A stretch of 64,000 nucleotides of DNA from Lachnospiraceae bacterium (GTDB lineage Bacteria; Bacillota; Clostridia; Lachnospirales; Lachnospiraceae), in assembly GCA_017461775.1 (NCBI GenBank), contig JAFTXD010000116.1:22144-86143 (forward strand), in the 5' to 3' direction. A program made the translations under genes and the position numbers. Shown in pieces: positions 62,429 to 64,000 of this stretch (the first letter of the stretch is position 1; every line of letters starts with the position of its first letter). Under the pieces are notes generated by a model. That model saw only the letters and a list, made by a program, of their open reading frames with translations. It did not search any database and was not told where the DNA came from.

Positions 62429-64000
62429 CTACTTTTTTAATATCCAGTTTGATTTTTGTTGATTTGTAGAATCCGTTTCTATAATTTGCTGTTGTTTTAA
62501 CGCGTAAAGCAAATTGCGGATTTTATTCTCCTTCTGCTTATCGCTCAGTGCATCTGGAAGTTTATCCCAAAGCAATTCTCTTATTTCTTTTTTCTGAGCT
62601 TTTTCGTATTGCTTTAAATATTCTACAATCAAATCCTTATAATATTTGTCATCAAATCCTTTGTTCTTAATATAGCCTGCACCATCTGATATACTTTTCG
62701 CCGCAGATGCTGATAAATACAAACTACCAACTCTACCTTCGACCAATTTCAACATTCTCAGCTTATCAACATCCTCTTTTTGTATCGTCAAGCCCTTCTG
62801 TACTCGGTCTAATAAAAATACTGTCTGCAAGTCCAACTCCGGATGGTCATACAAAATATGCATATAATTATCATTTATAGTTTTTCCATATACCGTTACT
62901 TCTACTTGAGTACCAGCTGTTACATTATAATCCGGCATCGGGAAATACTTTGCTTTCTGAATATTATATGCTCTTCGGATTCCAAGTGTAGCCGTGTCAA
63001 TCATATGAAACGCAACCATCGATTCAGCTAATAACTGATTTCGATAAAATGGCGGATTATAACTTACTTCCAAAACATTTTCTATTCTCTGCGGTATAAA
63101 ATCTCCCGGATTCGTAAATTTAATCTTGTCTTCAAATTCATTTACATAGATTCGCCCACCCAATTGATAATTGGTGTGTGCAATACAATTATTCAACAAC
63201 TCTCGAATCAGCCAACTATTGTATTGTTCCGTTTCCATAGGAAACAATGTCAACTGGTTTGGCATATATCTATATGTTAAATTTCTTACCTTCGCAAACA
63301 CTTTATCAACTACATTGATAAAAGGAATTTTAAATATTGCATAATCCTTATCTATTCCATCTGCACCATATAATCTCCACATAATGCTCGGTGCTGATTG
63401 AAACAAATAGTCATAATCAGAATTCCCAAGAAGCAACATGCCTGCGTGTGTAATTTTCCCATCTATCATCAGTTTCACTTTCGTAAGAAACTGTTCATCA
63501 TTCATAGCATCTACTTCTTCGGTAATATGTTCCTGATTCATCTTTTCCTTATACTTTTCTCTCGCTAAAGTAATTGCGCTTTTATCTAAGTGTTCAATCG
63601 TTACCTTCTCAAGAATCTGCTTCGACCAATCTTTTCGTTCCTGAGAACGGATTGCATCAATCTTGTACTGTTTTAAAGGAACAAGACTTTCTCCCGCGCG
63701 CTCATAATAATTTGTTTTCCAATCTGTAGGTATTCCTGTCGCAGCTGCAGGAATTTTAAACATAAGAACCCTGTATTCTTTCCCATCAGCTTTAGGAAAT
63801 ATCTCGATAATATCATAGAAAGTCATACCATTCTTTGTATCTTTTGCAATCTCATATTTAAATCTTTCTAACAAAGTCTGATCACCTTTTTTAAAGGCAG
63901 TTCCTACAATATGTTTCACCTTATCCTTCTCGCTTACACCAAAAATAAGCCATCCATATTGCTGCTGTCTAAGGTTTGCTTCGTTGCTTATAGCTGAAAA
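62429..64000 (-). CDS. AlbA_2/Schlafen-type ATP-binding protein, start beyond the right edge
   Basis: The frame is open to the window end; the visible part is 523 codons, and the apparent GTG at 63919 is internal. Near the edge is a strand-rich region with GWLIFGVSEKDK, the AlbA_2 (divergent AAA_4) pattern. A C-terminal part with a GHKL-ATPase-like block follows (MRELLNNCIAHTNYQ-type and FTNPGDFIPQRIENVL). Family members sit on prophages and conjugative elements as transcription regulators or defence proteins, and their roles are mostly unknown. The gene faces the recombinase across 233 bp carrying the iterons. Confidence 0.72.
   Translation of the reverse strand, partial: FSAISNEANLRQQQYGWLIFGVSEKDKVKHIVGTAFKKGDQTLLERFKYEIAKDTKNGMTFYDIIEIFPKADGKEYRVLMFKIPAAATGIPTDWKTNYYERAGESLVPLKQYKIDAIRSQERKDWSKQILEKVTIEHLDKSAITLAREKYKEKMNQEHITEEVDAMNDEQFLTKVKLMIDGKITHAGMLLLGNSDYDYLFQSAPSIMWRLYGADGIDKDYAIFKIPFINVVDKVFAKVRNLTYRYMPNQLTLFPMETEQYNSWLIRELLNNCIAHTNYQLGGRIYVNEFEDKIKFTNPGDFIPQRIENVLEVSYNPPFYRNQLLAESMVAFHMIDTATLGIRRAYNIQKAKYFPMPDYNVTAGTQVEVTVYGKTINDNYMHILYDHPELDLQTVFLLDRVQKGLTIQKEDVDKLRMLKLVEGRVGSLYLSASAAKSISDGAGYIKNKGFDDKYYKDLIVEYLKQYEKAQKKEIRELLWDKLPDALSDKQKENKIRNLLYALKQQQIIETDSTNQQKSNWILKK

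Overview
The window looks like chromosome of a motile, spore-forming Lachnospiraceae bacterium (Roseburia/Butyrivibrio-like Clostridia). The signs are a Gram-positive flagellar late-gene cluster with two FlgK paralogues and FliW-CsrA, CotF-type coat proteins, Shine-Dalgarno sites close to AGGAGG, and GTG/TTG starts. Most genes are on the minus strand. No rRNA, tRNA or CRISPR array was seen.

Layout from left to right. 1-8463: a cell-surface polysaccharide operon read leftward (LicD phosphotransferase, a cytidylyltransferase-oxidoreductase fusion, four GT2 glycosyltransferases, an RgpF-type fusion, and a gene cut by the left edge). Its distal part is visibly AT-rich, which suggests acquisition. 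8490-11059: a beta-propeller-like gene, two related small coiled-coil genes with strong promoters and look-alike terminators, and an Rpn-type nuclease remnant. 11076-21839: glycosylation genes next to flagellin (a 750-residue LicD fusion, a Maf/DUF115 protein, GT2 and CgeB-like transferases). 21912-32955: flagellin, fliT-like, fliS, fliD, flaG, csrA, fliW, flgL, two flgK, flgN, flgM, with three sigma-28-type promoters and a CsrA-type hairpin in the flagellin leader. flgL carries an in-frame TAG. 32953-35322: a YolD-like protein, a Y-family polymerase and an SseB-domain protein. 35764-39006: an amino-acid ABC transporter plus a DapF-family epimerase, split by a 190-bp palindromic insertion with a 9-bp target duplication. 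39150-42888: a PocR-type hybrid kinase and a response regulator. 42986-43272: a second giant palindrome. 43324-47165: a GH2 glycosidase and GPH symporter with operator-like repeats. 47236-52849: a RACo-like protein, YbaN, a nitrous-oxide-stimulated-promoter-family protein and a CydDC-type ABC exporter. 53147-59286: coat proteins, a PfkB kinase, a large secreted lectin-like protein and guaA. 59303-64000: an ArAE-type membrane protein, then a large serine recombinase with 11-bp iterons and an AlbA_2-type protein running off the right edge, probably one end of an integrated element.

The genes work together mainly around the flagellum. Sigma-28 promoters drive flgM-to-csrA, flaG-fliD-fliS-fliT and flagellin; CsrA, held off by FliW, probably represses flagellin translation through the leader hairpin; the neighbouring Maf, LicD and GT genes probably decorate the filament. 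The flgL nonsense codon would leave the filament without its junction protein unless it is suppressed or is a sequencing error. The items I would look at first are the flgL TAG, the two palindromic elements, the six 11-bp iterons, and the domain fusions in the left glycan operon.
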